NCBI GenBank assembly: GCA_021813505.1
Contig: JAKAKI010000067.1
Location: 1-52,063 of the forward strand
Origin: a bacterium
Lineage (GTDB): Bacteria > Zixibacteria > MSB-5A5 > WJJR01
DNA length: 52,063 bases
Reading direction: 5' to 3'
Under the pieces are notes generated by a model. It searched no databases, had not been told where the DNA came from, and saw nothing but the letters and a program-made list of their open reading frames with translations. The position numbers and the translations under genes were made by a program. Of this stretch, positions 8,117 through 17,335 are shown one piece after another. Every line of letters starts with the position of its first letter. The first letter of the stretch is position 1.

Positions 8117-9567
8117 GGAGAAGAATGATGTTTGGCAAAAGCAGAATTGCGATGAGAACCTTGCTGGTAATCGTCTTCGTTGCCTTGTCCACTGGCAATA
8201 GTATCGCTGGCTCTGTTCCAGGCCAAGCGGTGGTTTCGGTTGCGGTGGGCACGGATGTGAGACAACTGGCAAACGATTTTTCGGTCGGCATAATCGACAG
8301 CATACCAAACCGTCAGGTATATCTACTTAGATTTTCCGACACGCTGAATGCAAACAACGTGGTTCAATCCCTCGACGCTGACAGTCGGGTCGACGGCGCG
8401 TCGCTCAATGTGCTGTACGCCTTGCCGCGGGGAGGGCAGGTGTCAATAGGATTTCCTGACAATGGGCTCTCGGTTTTTGCGGCTCAGGCGACGCCAAGCA
8501 AGTTTTATGAGCAGCAGACCACATTGCGAGTCGGGCTCGACTCGGCGCACCTGTTCTCCACTGGGGCAGGAGTAACTGTAGCGGTGATCGATAACGGACT
8601 CGACTTATCTCATCCATTGTTTGGAACGGTCACGGTCTGCCCAGCGCCAAACTTTCTTGCGTTGGCCGATGCCTCTGCATCTGACAGCGGCGCAATGTAT
8701 GGCCATGGGACCCTTCTTGGCGGTTTGATTCTGCTGGCTGCGCCGAATTGTGCGCTCATGCCGCTCACAGCATTTGACGGAAATGGGATTGGCAACGAAT
8801 TTGCTATCGCGCGCGCGATCTACTGGGCGATCGACCACAAGGCGCGGGTAGTCAACATGAGTTTTAGCGCACCTTTCGTTACCGCACTGCTCCAGCAGGC
8901 AATTAAGGACGCCGCCATTGCGGGACTTCTTCTCGTCGCCGCTGTCGGCAACGATGCAAGCCAAGCTCTTCAGTATCCGGCAGCCTACCCCGGCGTGATC
9001 GCAGTCTCAGCGATTGATAGCACCGAATCGATTGCCTCCTTCTCGAACTCCGGGCCGTTTGTCGACCTTTGTGCCCCTGGCGTGAATCTCTATTCTAGTT
9101 GGGCGGGACCCTACAGATGGGGAACTTGCACCGGCACGTCGTTTTCGACCGCGTTGGTTAGTGGGGCAGCCGCACTGGTGCTGGCCGCGCGGCCTGATCT
9201 CTCCGCGCCAGGAGCTTCCGATGACCTGCTCCGATCTGCTCGTCCAAAGCTGAAATGGGGGACAATCCGGGCGATCAGCCCGCTTTATGGCTACGGCGCC
9301 CTCGATGCATTTTGTGCAGTCCACTCAGTCCGTCGGGGCGATCTTGATAATTCCGGTCGCTTGGATGTGCTTGATTTAGTCGCCCTGCAGAATATCGTTT
9401 TCACTCAAAACGCCGAACAGAGCGCAGGGGCCGCGAATAACGAGATTTCGGCGAAAGTGCGCATTCTGGCCGATGTTAACTGCGATGGCAGGGTCGATGA
9501 AGCTGACGTTGCCATGATGACGACGATCCTCTATCAAAACGTGTTACTGAGCATACCTTGCCGCTGA
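8113..9567 (+). CDS. secreted subtilisin-family (S8) serine protease with C-terminal dockerin repeats
   Basis: A 484-residue protein with an N-terminal signal peptide (to about residue 33), a short propeptide-like region and an S8 catalytic domain. The triad is visible: D160 in VAVIDNGLDLSHP, H198 in MYGHGTLLGG, S343 in GTCTGTSFSTALVSG, with oxyanion N290 in VAAVGN. The last ~80 residues hold two dockerin-like calcium repeats (GDLDNSGRLDVLDL and ADVNCDGRVDEADV). The ATG at 8113 overlaps the CHAT stop, but AGGAG at 8116-8120 favours ATG 8128. Being exported, it acts across the membrane from the CHAT protease. It may be the secreted output of the operon or an envelope-side sensor/effector; which one cannot be read from sequence. 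Confidence 0.88.
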   Translation: MRRRMMFGKSRIAMRTLLVIVFVALSTGNSIAGSVPGQAVVSVAVGTDVRQLANDFSVGIIDSIPNRQVYLLRFSDTLNANNVVQSLDADSRVDGASLNVLYALPRGGQVSIGFPDNGLSVFAAQATPSKFYEQQTTLRVGLDSAHLFSTGAGVTVAVIDNGLDLSHPLFGTVTVCPAPNFLALADASASDSGAMYGHGTLLGGLILLAAPNCALMPLTAFDGNGIGNEFAIARAIYWAIDHKARVVNMSFSAPFVTALLQQAIKDAAIAGLLLVAAVGNDASQALQYPAAYPGVIAVSAIDSTESIASFSNSGPFVDLCAPGVNLYSSWAGPYRWGTCTGTSFSTALVSGAAALVLAARPDLSAPGASDDLLRSARPKLKWGTIRAISPLYGYGALDAFCAVHSVRRGDLDNSGRLDVLDLVALQNIVFTQNAEQSAGAANNEISAKVRILADVNCDGRVDEADVAMMTTILYQNVLLSIPCR

Positions 9568-10026
9568 TGCGCCCCGTGCGTGCCTGGTGACATTGCGCGC
9601 CTCTCTTCATTGACTTGTAATTACTCGCGCCTTTTTGGGCAAGTGAGGTATCATTTGCCCGTTCAGAATACCCTTAAGAACAGGTAGGTTGCCCGCTTGC
9701 TGTGCGGTATGGGCATCCTTCACTGTTAGCATGCTAAGAATTGCTTCTCAATCACCTTGGCAAGCCTGAGGGGGAAGCAGCATGAGCGGGTATAGGCGGT
9801 TCTGTAGGGTGCACTCATTCTCATCACCGATCAGTCAGGATCTATGACAGCGGAAGTGCTTGCCACCAACAAGCGTGGGCATCTAATGGACCTTGTAGTG
9901 CAACTGCCTTTCTTGTCAAAGGTTCACGCTTCGATCAATACACTCGATTTGTCTATTCTATGGCTATGAAAAGTGGGAGGCCACACGGGTGCCCCCGAAC
10001 TCACCCTTCACTTGCAGGAGGTATGA
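9568..10026. other. intergenic region between two subtilisin genes
   Basis: About 460 bp without a gene. It contains a perfect 12-bp palindrome TTAGCATGCTAA at 9726-9737, which could be an operator. A good Shine-Dalgarno (GGAGG) lies just before ATG 10027. No clear rho-independent terminator is seen after the first subtilisin. Confidence 0.5.
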
Positions 10027-11865
10027 ATGAAACGGTTCTTGCTCTTGTCGTTGCTGGCCGGAGTCGTCGTGGCAGGGCTGATCGCGGGTTGCAGCGACCA
10101 GTCCTCCGAGATCACCGCGCCAGTTCAGCAGCAATTCACCGGCCGAGCCCCGCTGCTCGCTAAGGTTCCGGGGGGAGAGTATGTCCCCGGGTCTTACATC
10201 GTTGTGTTCAAGGAATCGGTTGCCGATGTCGATGGCGAGGTCGATCAGGTTGGCCAGCAACTCGGCATCACCGCTGATTATCGTTACAAGTACTCGATCA
10301 AGGGATTCGCAGGCAAGCTGTCTCCGGTCGAAGTTGAGGCACTGCGGAATAACCCAAGCGTCGCCTACATCGAGCAGAATCAGATGGCGCACATGGACGC
10401 CACCCAGGCCAATCCCCCATCTTGGGGATTGGATCGAATCGACCAACGCGCTCTCCCGTTGGACGCTACTTATGTCTACAACCAAACCGGTGCTGGCGTG
10501 GATGTTTACTGCATCGATACGGGTATCCGTTTCACACACACCGATTTTAGCGGCCGGGCGGTTACTGGCTACGATGCCATTACACCGGGCGGTACGGCGG
10601 CAGATGGCAACGGGCACGGCACACACACTGCAGGCACCATCGGCGGTGCCGCCTATGGCGTTGCCAAGGGTGTGCGCTTGATTGCGGTTCGTGTGCTCGA
10701 TAACAGTGGCTCGGGGACGTATGCTCAGGTGATCGCCGGGATCGATTGGGTGACAGGCGACCACACCACGCGTCCGGCTGTTGCCAACATGTCCCTTGGC
10801 GGACCGGTCGATGCAACGCTCGATGCCGCTGTCAGGCGCTCGATTGCCGATGGGGTAACCTATTGCGTTTCGGCCGGCAATTCTGCCGTGAATGCCTCGA
10901 CTCAATCGCCGGCTGATGTCGCCGAAGCGATCACGGTAGGCGCGACCGACAACACCGACGCATTTGCCTATTTCTCGAATTTCGGGAGCGGTGTTGACAT
11001 TCAGGCTCCCGGCGTCGATATCACTTCCGACTACTTCACCTCGAACACCGCGACGGCCGTCCTCTCCGGCACTTCGATGTCTTCGCCCCACGTTGCAGGT
11101 GCGGCGGCCCTTTATCTTCAAGTAAATCCAACAGCGACACCGGCGGCTGTGCAGTCCGCGATAGTCGCCAATGCCACCGCTAATGCGCTAACGGGTGTTC
11201 CGTCAGGAACGCCAAATAGGCTCCTTTATTCGCTTTCGGGTGCTCCACCACCGCCGCCGGCAGCACCCGTGCTCAGTGCCCCGTTGAATGGTGCCACTGG
11301 CGTGGCAGTCCCTACTACGCTCTCATGGGCTGTGTCGACTGGAGCGACTTCGTATACCGCTCAAGTCTCGACCAGTTCCGCCTTCACGACGTTCGCGTAT
11401 AACGTATCCGGCATCACGACGACTTCAACAAGTGTTTCCGGGCTTGCTGCCAACACGGTCTACTACTGGCGGGTTAGCGCAACCAACGCAGGTGGCACGA
11501 GCTCTTTCTCCGCAAGTTGGAGTTTCACGACCGCTAACGTGGCACCACCGCCACCGCCGCCGGCGCCCGTACTCAGTTCTCCCGCGAACGCAGCAACGGG
11601 CGTAGCGGTGCCAACGACTCTTTCATGGGCGGCATCATCCGGCGCGACCTCGTACACCGCTCAGGTCTCGACCAGCTCCGCCTTCACAACGTTCGCGTAT
11701 AACGTGTCTGGTATCACGACCACATCAACAAGCGTCTCTGGACTTGCCGCCAGCACGGTCTACTATTGGCGGGTAAGTGCGACGAACGCTGGCGGCACGA
11801 GCGCTTTCTCTGCCAGTCGGAGTTTCACGACGGCGACATCGGGCGACGAGGAGGGTCAGCATTAA
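10027..11865 (+). CDS. subtilisin (proteinase-K-like) lipoprotein with I9 propeptide and two Fn3-like domains
   Basis: A 612-residue protein. Residues 1-22 form a lipoprotein signal with lipobox LIAGC (C22). An inhibitor-I9 propeptide follows (about 55-125, SYIVVFKESVAD to SVAYIEQNQ), then a proteinase-K-type S8 domain with D164 in CIDTG, H197 in GNGHGTHTAGT, N285 in VSAGN and S350 in LSGTSMSSPHVAG. After a proline-rich linker come two fibronectin-III-like domains of 100 residues each. The propeptide would be cleaved on maturation. It sits 460 bp after the CHAT operon on the same strand and could be co-regulated, but it has its own binding site. It is followed by a bidirectional terminator. 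Confidence 0.92.
   Translation: MKRFLLLSLLAGVVVAGLIAGCSDQSSEITAPVQQQFTGRAPLLAKVPGGEYVPGSYIVVFKESVADVDGEVDQVGQQLGITADYRYKYSIKGFAGKLSPVEVEALRNNPSVAYIEQNQMAHMDATQANPPSWGLDRIDQRALPLDATYVYNQTGAGVDVYCIDTGIRFTHTDFSGRAVTGYDAITPGGTAADGNGHGTHTAGTIGGAAYGVAKGVRLIAVRVLDNSGSGTYAQVIAGIDWVTGDHTTRPAVANMSLGGPVDATLDAAVRRSIADGVTYCVSAGNSAVNASTQSPADVAEAITVGATDNTDAFAYFSNFGSGVDIQAPGVDITSDYFTSNTATAVLSGTSMSSPHVAGAAALYLQVNPTATPAAVQSAIVANATANALTGVPSGTPNRLLYSLSGAPPPPPAAPVLSAPLNGATGVAVPTTLSWAVSTGATSYTAQVSTSSAFTTFAYNVSGITTTSTSVSGLAANTVYYWRVSATNAGGTSSFSASWSFTTANVAPPPPPPAPVLSSPANAATGVAVPTTLSWAASSGATSYTAQVSTSSAFTTFAYNVSGITTTSTSVSGLAASTVYYWRVSATNAGGTSAFSASRSFTTATSGDEEGQH
11263..11862 (+). repeat. two tandem 300-bp repeats encoding Fn3-like domains
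   Basis: Units at 11263-11562 and 11563-11862 have an exact 300-bp period (100 codons) and very high nucleotide identity, including the proline-rich linker. Most differences are synonymous. Recent in-frame duplication or gene conversion is implied. Confidence 0.85.
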
Positions 11866-11926
11866 CGTACTGAATCGTTGTGAACACGCGCTTGCGCTAA
11901 TCTAAGCAACCGTGTTCAATCATCAG

Positions 11927-11956
11927 AGAGGGCGTTTTCGCAAGAGGACGCCCTCT
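11927..11956. terminator. bidirectional hairpin terminator between convergent genes
   Basis: AGAGGGCG (11927-11934) pairs perfectly with CGCCCTCT (11949-11956). It lies between the subtilisin (plus) and the histidine kinase (minus) and can serve both. There is TTTT in the loop but no long T-tract after the stem. Confidence 0.6.
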
Positions 11957-12069
11957 GCTTGTCTCCGTCCAGCGACCATCTTACTTCCATACACCAATTC
12001 TTGTGTCATGTGTAGGGTACTGGAGCGTCCGATCTGCTTAACGACGCGCGATGGCATGTTCTCTGGAGA

Positions 12070-13482
12070 TCAGAATTGAATGGCTCTTTCAATTGGCAAC
12101 TTGACGATGATTGTGGAGCCTTCACCCAACCGGCTGCTCACAGTAATCTCCCCGTGGTGTAACGACACCAATTGGTCGGCAATTGCCAGCCCCAGCCCGC
12201 TCCCGGAGTCATCTGCCCTCGACGTCGCTGCACGGTAGAACCTCTTAAAAATATTGGGCAGGTCCGCGGCGGCAATACCGGAGCCGTGATCCTCAATTGA
12301 CACAAGAGCCAGGTTGGGCCGGGTATTGCCGACGCGCAGTGAGACAGGTATGACACTTCCTGCGGATGAATACTTGATGGCATTGTCCAGGAGATTGACA
12401 AACGTTCTCTTGAGTTTTTCATGATCGGCTTTGATTTCGACCGGCTGCTTCACCTGAAACCGTATTCGGATCTGCTTTTTGGCAGCCAGCGGAGCGACAA
12501 GCTGAATACTCTCTGCCACAAGCTCATCGAGACGAATCGTTTGAAGGTTGAGCTGCAGCGCCGAGGCGTCGAGCCTTGCTAACAGCAGAAGCCCTTCCAC
12601 GAGATTCGCAAGCCGGTCAATCTCGGAGAGCATTGTCTCCAGGCTTGTCTTGGTCAATTCGTCCTTGGTGTTCCGGACAGAATACTCGAGTTCACTGGAG
12701 ATGACCGTCAGTGGCGTTCGGATTTCGTGGGATGCATCCGCCACAAATTGCCGCTGACTCTTGAACGCATCACCGATCCGTGCAATCATAGAATTGAGTG
12801 TCTCGCCAAGTTTTCTAATCTCGTCCGCCGTCCCTGGGAGCGTCAGCCGCTGGTCGAGGTTGTTCGCAGTAATCCTTCCTGCCGTTTCAATCATGGCCGT
12901 CATGGGGCGAAACGCCATCGTCACAATCCAGTACACGGCAAGAGCCGTCAGCAGCAATACACACGGAATCGTAACCAGGAAAAGAATCCACAAATGGCGC
13001 AGACTGGCGGCGATTCCGTCCATGGGCGCGGCGATTTCCAAAGCACCTTGCGGTTTGTCATTCACTTCAACAGGTACCCAGAGACCGCGGAATCGCCTGT
13101 GACCGGCCTCGAGCTTGGTTTTAAGAGTATGGCCTGCGAGTGCTGCCGTGAGAAACTCGGCCGGCTGTCCCCCGAGCAGTGAATCGGCAATCACAACCAC
13201 CCCGAGTGAATCAAAGAGTTGCAGCCGCACCTCATCGAGACCGTCAGTATATATGGATCGCAGCTCCCCCATCTCGGGTCTCACGAGGTCGTCGGACTCA
13301 ACATCGAGTTCGGCCTGAATCTTGGTGGCATGATTCTCAAGACGCGCATCGAGCTGGGCGATTTCCCCATTGCGGGCACTCCGATAGATCAGGTGCGCAA
13401 AACCAATGAGCATCACGGCGAAGAACAGGGTCACCGCCAGGATGATTCTGGCCTTGATTGTCAACTTAACCACGACGGCCAA
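12070..13482 (-). CDS. sensor histidine kinase (OmpR-partner type, HAMP-containing)
   Basis: A 470-residue inner-membrane kinase. Transmembrane helix at about residues 10-30, periplasmic sensor to ~165, second helix at ~168-190, HAMP linker, HisKA with the phospho-acceptor in VADASHEIRTPL, and a HATPase_c domain with DNAIKYS, DHGSGI and SGLGLAIADQL. It directly follows its response regulator (regulator stop at 13483-13485), and the first in-frame start is TTG 13482, with a GTG a few codons later as an alternative. The layout resembles CusS/QseC-type metal or envelope-stress kinases. It probably senses a signal controlling the divergent RND efflux operon; the ligand is unknown. Confidence 0.9.
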   Translation of the reverse strand: MAVVVKLTIKARIILAVTLFFAVMLIGFAHLIYRSARNGEIAQLDARLENHATKIQAELDVESDDLVRPEMGELRSIYTDGLDEVRLQLFDSLGVVVIADSLLGGQPAEFLTAALAGHTLKTKLEAGHRRFRGLWVPVEVNDKPQGALEIAAPMDGIAASLRHLWILFLVTIPCVLLLTALAVYWIVTMAFRPMTAMIETAGRITANNLDQRLTLPGTADEIRKLGETLNSMIARIGDAFKSQRQFVADASHEIRTPLTVISSELEYSVRNTKDELTKTSLETMLSEIDRLANLVEGLLLLARLDASALQLNLQTIRLDELVAESIQLVAPLAAKKQIRIRFQVKQPVEIKADHEKLKRTFVNLLDNAIKYSSAGSVIPVSLRVGNTRPNLALVSIEDHGSGIAAADLPNIFKRFYRAATSRADDSGSGLGLAIADQLVSLHHGEITVSSRLGEGSTIIVKLPIERAIQF

Positions 13483-14160
13483 CTATGGTTCGTCTTCGGC
13501 AAAGATGTATCCCGCTCCTCGCACCGTGTGTATGAGAGGCGTTTCAAATCCTTTGTCGATCTTCTGCCTCAGGAACCTCACAAAGGACTCAATAACATTG
13601 CTCCGCGGTTCGAAGTTCATGTCCCAAAGGTGCTCGGAGATCATCTCGCGGGATATAATCCGTCCGGCATTCATGACAAACAACTCAAGCAGCGCAAACT
13701 CCTTGGAAGTCAATGAAATCTCGCGTCCATTTCGGGATGCCTTGTGAGTATTCAGGTCAAGCCGAAGCCCGAATTTCTCGACGACAGCTGTGCGGACAGC
13801 GGTCGACCGGCGGACCAGCGAACGAATGCGGGCGAGTAACTCACCGAAGTGAAATGGCTTGGGGAGATAATCATCGGCTCCGGCATCGAGCCCCTTGATC
13901 CGATCAGCGACATCATCGAGAGCTGTCAGCATCAGAATTGGCGTCCTAACACCTTGGTGTCTGATGTTCTGACAGGTGGTCCAACCATCCTGTTGTGGCA
14001 AAAGGACATCGAGGATGATGATGTCATTGTCATTAATCTTCGCCATCGCCTCGCCCGACATGCCATCGTAAGCCACATCGACCGCGAAGCCCTCTGCCCT
14101 GAGGCTTTTGGAGACGGTGGCGGCAGTACGCCGGTCGTCCTCAATCAGGAGTATCCTCAT
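13483..14160 (-). CDS. OmpR/PhoB-family response regulator
   Basis: A receiver domain (residues 1-115, acidic pair in LLIEDD, phospho-acceptor D51 in IIILDVLLPQ, conserved lysine in LPKPF) is followed by a winged-helix DNA-binding domain (about 130-225, LTSKEFALLELF and RGAGYIF). ATG 14160 has GGAG eight bases upstream; a GTG two codons earlier is also possible. It is cotranscribed with the kinase that follows. The gene is divergent from the PepSY/TolC/RND operon, whose upstream region carries a candidate binding site at 14285-14301. Confidence 0.92.
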   Translation of the reverse strand: MRILLIEDDRRTAATVSKSLRAEGFAVDVAYDGMSGEAMAKINDNDIIILDVLLPQQDGWTTCQNIRHQGVRTPILMLTALDDVADRIKGLDAGADDYLPKPFHFGELLARIRSLVRRSTAVRTAVVEKFGLRLDLNTHKASRNGREISLTSKEFALLELFVMNAGRIISREMISEHLWDMNFEPRSNVIESFVRFLRQKIDKGFETPLIHTVRGAGYIFAEDEP

Positions 14161-14284
14161 CTCCACGGCTCCGACTCTGACAATACCATGCCAATATGAT
14201 AATCAGATGAAGGCCCGCCGGGTTGTACAATCCTTCTCTACGGGGCAACGATTTAAATGACTGTGCGCCTCCGGCCGTGGCCAT

Positions 14285-14301
14285 TTTCATGTGGGTTTCA
14301 T
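14285..14301 (+). promoter_or_regulatory. candidate OmpR-family operator (TTTCAT direct repeat)
   Basis: TTTCAT occurs at 14285-14290 and again at 14296-14301, an 11-bp period typical of tandem half-sites bound by OmpR/PhoB regulators. It lies ~82 bp before the PepSY gene and between it and the divergent regulator gene. Suggestive only. Confidence 0.35.
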
Positions 14302-14382
14302 CTTGCTGGCGTATGAGGGGTAGGGTGGAGGCGAGTCTCCACAAGCAAAGCTGAGTTCATCCAATTTCGGAAGGAGAGCGGG

Positions 14383-14922
14383 ATGACACACTTTAATAGA
14401 CTCGTTGCCGTGACCGCAATGGTCGCGATGGCCGTCGCAGGCACAACGAATCTGAGTTTCGCGATCGAAAAGACTGTGAGGAATGAAGCGAAAAAGCCAA
14501 ATGCGGTGGATCTGCCGCCCGCCGTGCTGGCGGCATTCCATAAGACCTACCCCAAGAGCAAGGTCACCAAAGCAGACAAGGAAACGAAAGACAGTACCGT
14601 CTACTATGAGATCGAGAGTGTAGATGGCAAGATGAAACGGAACATCCTGTATTTGCCCGATGGCGCGGTCTATGAAGTCGAGGAAGCAGTCCCGGCAAGT
14701 TCGCTGCCGAGAGAAATCCTGGCTCGCCTGTCGGCAGACAATCCAAAGGCAAGGGTCGAGCGTGCAGAAAGAATCACTCGTGGGACCGTCATCGAATACG
14801 AGGTCGGACTTGAGGCGGGCGAAGACAAGAGCGAAGTCGTTCTCGATGCCACCGGCAAGATTCTCAAGAGCGAGAAGCTTTCAGGAAAAGAGGAGGATGA
14901 AAGCGGAGAGGAGAGCGATTAG
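14383..14922 (+). CDS. periplasmic PepSY-like domain protein
   Basis: A 179-residue protein with a signal peptide (about residues 1-28, ending near SFA) and two short PepSY-like alpha/beta repeats: LPPAVLAAFHKTYPKSKVTK with IESVDGKMKR, then LPREILARLSADNPKARVER with a matching strand pair. The C-terminus is acidic. Such proteins often sit next to two-component systems and efflux genes and bind or inhibit proteins in the periplasm. A GGAAGGAGAG site precedes ATG 14383. Its 3' end overlaps the start of the TolC-like gene by 26 bp, indicating an operon. Confidence 0.75.
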   Translation: MTHFNRLVAVTAMVAMAVAGTTNLSFAIEKTVRNEAKKPNAVDLPPAVLAAFHKTYPKSKVTKADKETKDSTVYYEIESVDGKMKRNILYLPDGAVYEVEEAVPASSLPREILARLSADNPKARVERAERITRGTVIEYEVGLEAGEDKSEVVLDATGKILKSEKLSGKEEDESGEESD

Positions 14923-16306
14923 CCCCGATTACCTCCGCTTTGGGTGTCTGCTGGGCAGCAAGTCACACCAGCCGCCGCCTCGGGGGCTCGCAAACCGTCG
15001 CGCGGGCCTCCGCGCCGGTGCGATCTTCCTTTGTTTGCTCATTGCCGTATCATCGGCATCGCGTGGCGAATCCCGTGATACCCTGTCGTTGAACAACTGC
15101 GTTGATCGTGCGGAGCAGTGTAGTCTGAGGCTGAAAGAAGCTGACGACGCAATGCGAAAGGCGAAGCTGGCACATGCAGAATTGACCACGTCTGGCTTAC
15201 CCTCCTTCGTGATTGGTTCCGGTGCCAGCTTTGCGCCTGCTTCGCGACATTTCGGCTACGATCCGGCCATGTCCAATGAGGGACAACTCAACGGTCAGGT
15301 GTTCGTCGCGCAATCCTTGTATGACGGCGGCTCTCGGAGGCTCCGATCAAAGCAACTTGGACTGGAGTTCGAGCGGTTGGCTGCTGCAAGGCGTGCCTTG
15401 GAACGGGACCTGCGGTACAACGTCGAGCAGGGCTTTATCGAGGGTCTGCGCGCGCAGGAAGAAATCAAAGTGCAGAGGGAAAACACGCAGAGAATGGCAG
15501 ACTACTTCGGTATTGTGTCTCGATTGGCGAGTGGCGGCGCTGCCAGTCCGACGGACGTGATGAAGACACAGATTGAACTTGTGCGCGACTCCTTATCACT
15601 TCAGAAGGCGGAAGAATCGGCCACGGTAGCGAAATACGAACTTGCCGAATTGATGGGGGCGCCCGGGGATACGAGTTTTGAGCTTCACGGTCCGCTGGCC
15701 GGTTTGATCGCGTTCCCCCCCGCCGACACGGGGGGGGATGGCGGTGCCGACACGGCCTCCAATCTTGACACCCGGATCTCAGAGATCACCAGTCGCGCCA
15801 GCCTGATCGACATTGATCTGTCGAAGCGGGAGCGTCGCCCCGTGATTGCCCTCTTCGCTGATGCCGGTCTCCTCACGTCAGTTTCAAACCTCCGGATTCC
15901 CCGCGCTGATCGCGCGAGCATGATTGGATACTCGGCAGGTGTGACACTTCAGATGCCGCTATTTGGATGGGGGGCAAACAAGATGCGCACGCAGCAGCGG
16001 CAGATAGTGAGTGACTCGCTACGACTCGAGACCCGCCTGCTCGGCAGAGCGGCGGCCCTGGAAATACGACGGACCAAGGTGCAGTTGGCTAACTTGAAGA
16101 AACGACTGGATTCGATTCGGGCCAACATTCAGGTCGCGAAAGACAACTATCTGCTCACGAAAGCCAAGTTCTCTTCCGGCACCTCGCTGTCCCTGGAGGT
16201 GGTAGATGCGCATCAGCTCCTGAGTGAGGCAAAGCTCGCGGAACTGGAGGCGCTCGCGGAGGAGGAATCGCTTGCGTCGACGCTTGAACGACTTACCAGT
16301 CGGTAG
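14897..16306 (+). CDS. TolC-family outer-membrane efflux protein
   Basis: ATG 14897 is chosen because it follows AAAAGAGGAGG at a suitable distance; the frame is open further upstream but only inside the PepSY gene. The ~469-residue product has a hydrophobic signal at about residues 35-58 (AGAIFLCLLIAVSSAS), preceded by a long basic leader. Two outer-membrane-efflux repeats follow with long coiled coils (LRSKQLGLEFERLAAARRAL and LANLKKRLDSIRANIQVAKD). TolC trimers form the outer channel of tripartite pumps. The adjacent genes encode the matching fusion protein and pump. Confidence 0.85.
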   Translation: MKAERRAISPDYLRFGCLLGSKSHQPPPRGLANRRAGLRAGAIFLCLLIAVSSASRGESRDTLSLNNCVDRAEQCSLRLKEADDAMRKAKLAHAELTTSGLPSFVIGSGASFAPASRHFGYDPAMSNEGQLNGQVFVAQSLYDGGSRRLRSKQLGLEFERLAAARRALERDLRYNVEQGFIEGLRAQEEIKVQRENTQRMADYFGIVSRLASGGAASPTDVMKTQIELVRDSLSLQKAEESATVAKYELAELMGAPGDTSFELHGPLAGLIAFPPADTGGDGGADTASNLDTRISEITSRASLIDIDLSKRERRPVIALFADAGLLTSVSNLRIPRADRASMIGYSAGVTLQMPLFGWGANKMRTQQRQIVSDSLRLETRLLGRAAALEIRRTKVQLANLKKRLDSIRANIQVAKDNYLLTKAKFSSGTSLSLEVVDAHQLLSEAKLAELEALAEEESLASTLERLTSR

Positions 16307-16324
16307 ACAGCAGCGGAGATCAAG

Positions 16325-17335
16325 ATGAAATCGGTGAAGGAATTCATTGGGTTGCTGCTCCTTGTTGCCGGCATTGCCGGATGCTCCCTTGGTCGCTCCC
16401 AGGATGAAGCGGGATCGTCGGCAGCACCGGTCGTGGCTGTCAAAATCGCTCGGGTGAGATCGGCCGATGTCACAGTCGCCGTGACTGCAACAGGGAAGAC
16501 ATATGCGCTCAGGCAAGTGCGTATCCAGCCACCCATTGCCGGCCGGATTCTTTCGATGGAGGTTACCGAAGGATCATTGGTCCAGACGAGGCAGATTATT
16601 GCCCGGGTTCGCACCAGGGAATCCGACGCCGCCATCCGTGGTGCGGCAGCAATGCTTCGGATGGCGACCACCGCAGAGCAACGTGCCGAGGCCGAATCCG
16701 CGGCGCGTTTGGCAGACTCGATTCAAACTGTGGTCCAGATTCATTCCAGTATTGATGGAGTGGTTTCTGCGCGCGGCGCCACTGAGGGCGAATTGGTCGA
16801 TGAGAACTCTCAACTGTTCTCCATCCTTGACCTCTCGTCGATCGAGTTCATTGGCGATGTCACGATCGGCGCGTTGGAGGATATTCATCCAGGTCAGCCC
16901 GCATGGATCAAGCTCACCGCATTGCCGGAGCGAGAGTTCGCGGCGACGGTGTACGCCATTGACCCCCAGTCCAACGTCCAGAGTCAGACATTTCAGATCC
17001 GTCTGCATTTCGCGCACCTTTCCGAGGAGATGAAGCGCCTGCTGAAGACCGGCCTCACCGGGACAGTTACGATTGTCACTGGTACGCATCGCAATGCGCT
17101 GCTTGTGCCCAAGGCCGCATTACTGCGAGACGATGAGACGAACACCTACTCCATCGTCGAAATGACCAGGGACTCCCTCGCGAAATCTCTGCCCGTCATG
17201 GTGGGAACCGTGAACGATTCCTTGGCAGAGGTCAGTGGTAATGGTCTGCACGAGGGTCTCGACGTCATCATCGCGGGTCACTATGCGCTCGAGGATTCCA
17301 CAAGGCTCGCCGTCCTCAACGACCGGGTGAAATGA
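16325..17335 (+). CDS. RND efflux membrane fusion (periplasmic adaptor) lipoprotein
   Basis: A 336-residue HlyD/AcrA-type adaptor. Its lipoprotein signal carries lipobox GIAGC with the acylated cysteine at about residue 20. A lipoyl half-motif (QVRIQPPIAGRILSMEV) and its partner (SSIDGVVSARGATEGELV) flank an unusually short helical hairpin (about residues 95-135), and beta-barrel and membrane-proximal domains follow. It links the RND pump to TolC. It starts 18 bp after the TolC gene and its TGA overlaps the pump's ATG. Confidence 0.9.
   Translation: MKSVKEFIGLLLLVAGIAGCSLGRSQDEAGSSAAPVVAVKIARVRSADVTVAVTATGKTYALRQVRIQPPIAGRILSMEVTEGSLVQTRQIIARVRTRESDAAIRGAAAMLRMATTAEQRAEAESAARLADSIQTVVQIHSSIDGVVSARGATEGELVDENSQLFSILDLSSIEFIGDVTIGALEDIHPGQPAWIKLTALPEREFAATVYAIDPQSNVQSQTFQIRLHFAHLSEEMKRLLKTGLTGTVTIVTGTHRNALLVPKAALLRDDETNTYSIVEMTRDSLAKSLPVMVGTVNDSLAEVSGNGLHEGLDVIIAGHYALEDSTRLAVLNDRVK

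Noticed and set aside
9964-11121. 385-codon open frame on the minus strand opposite the subtilisin
   Set aside because: Antisense to a clear I9/S8 protease; its translation has no family-like motifs and results from low stop frequency in GC-rich codons.
14660-14896. Upstream extension of the TolC-like gene inside the PepSY gene
   Set aside because: Sequence there is basic and not efflux-like; ATG 14897 has a good Shine-Dalgarno and leaves a normal export signal.
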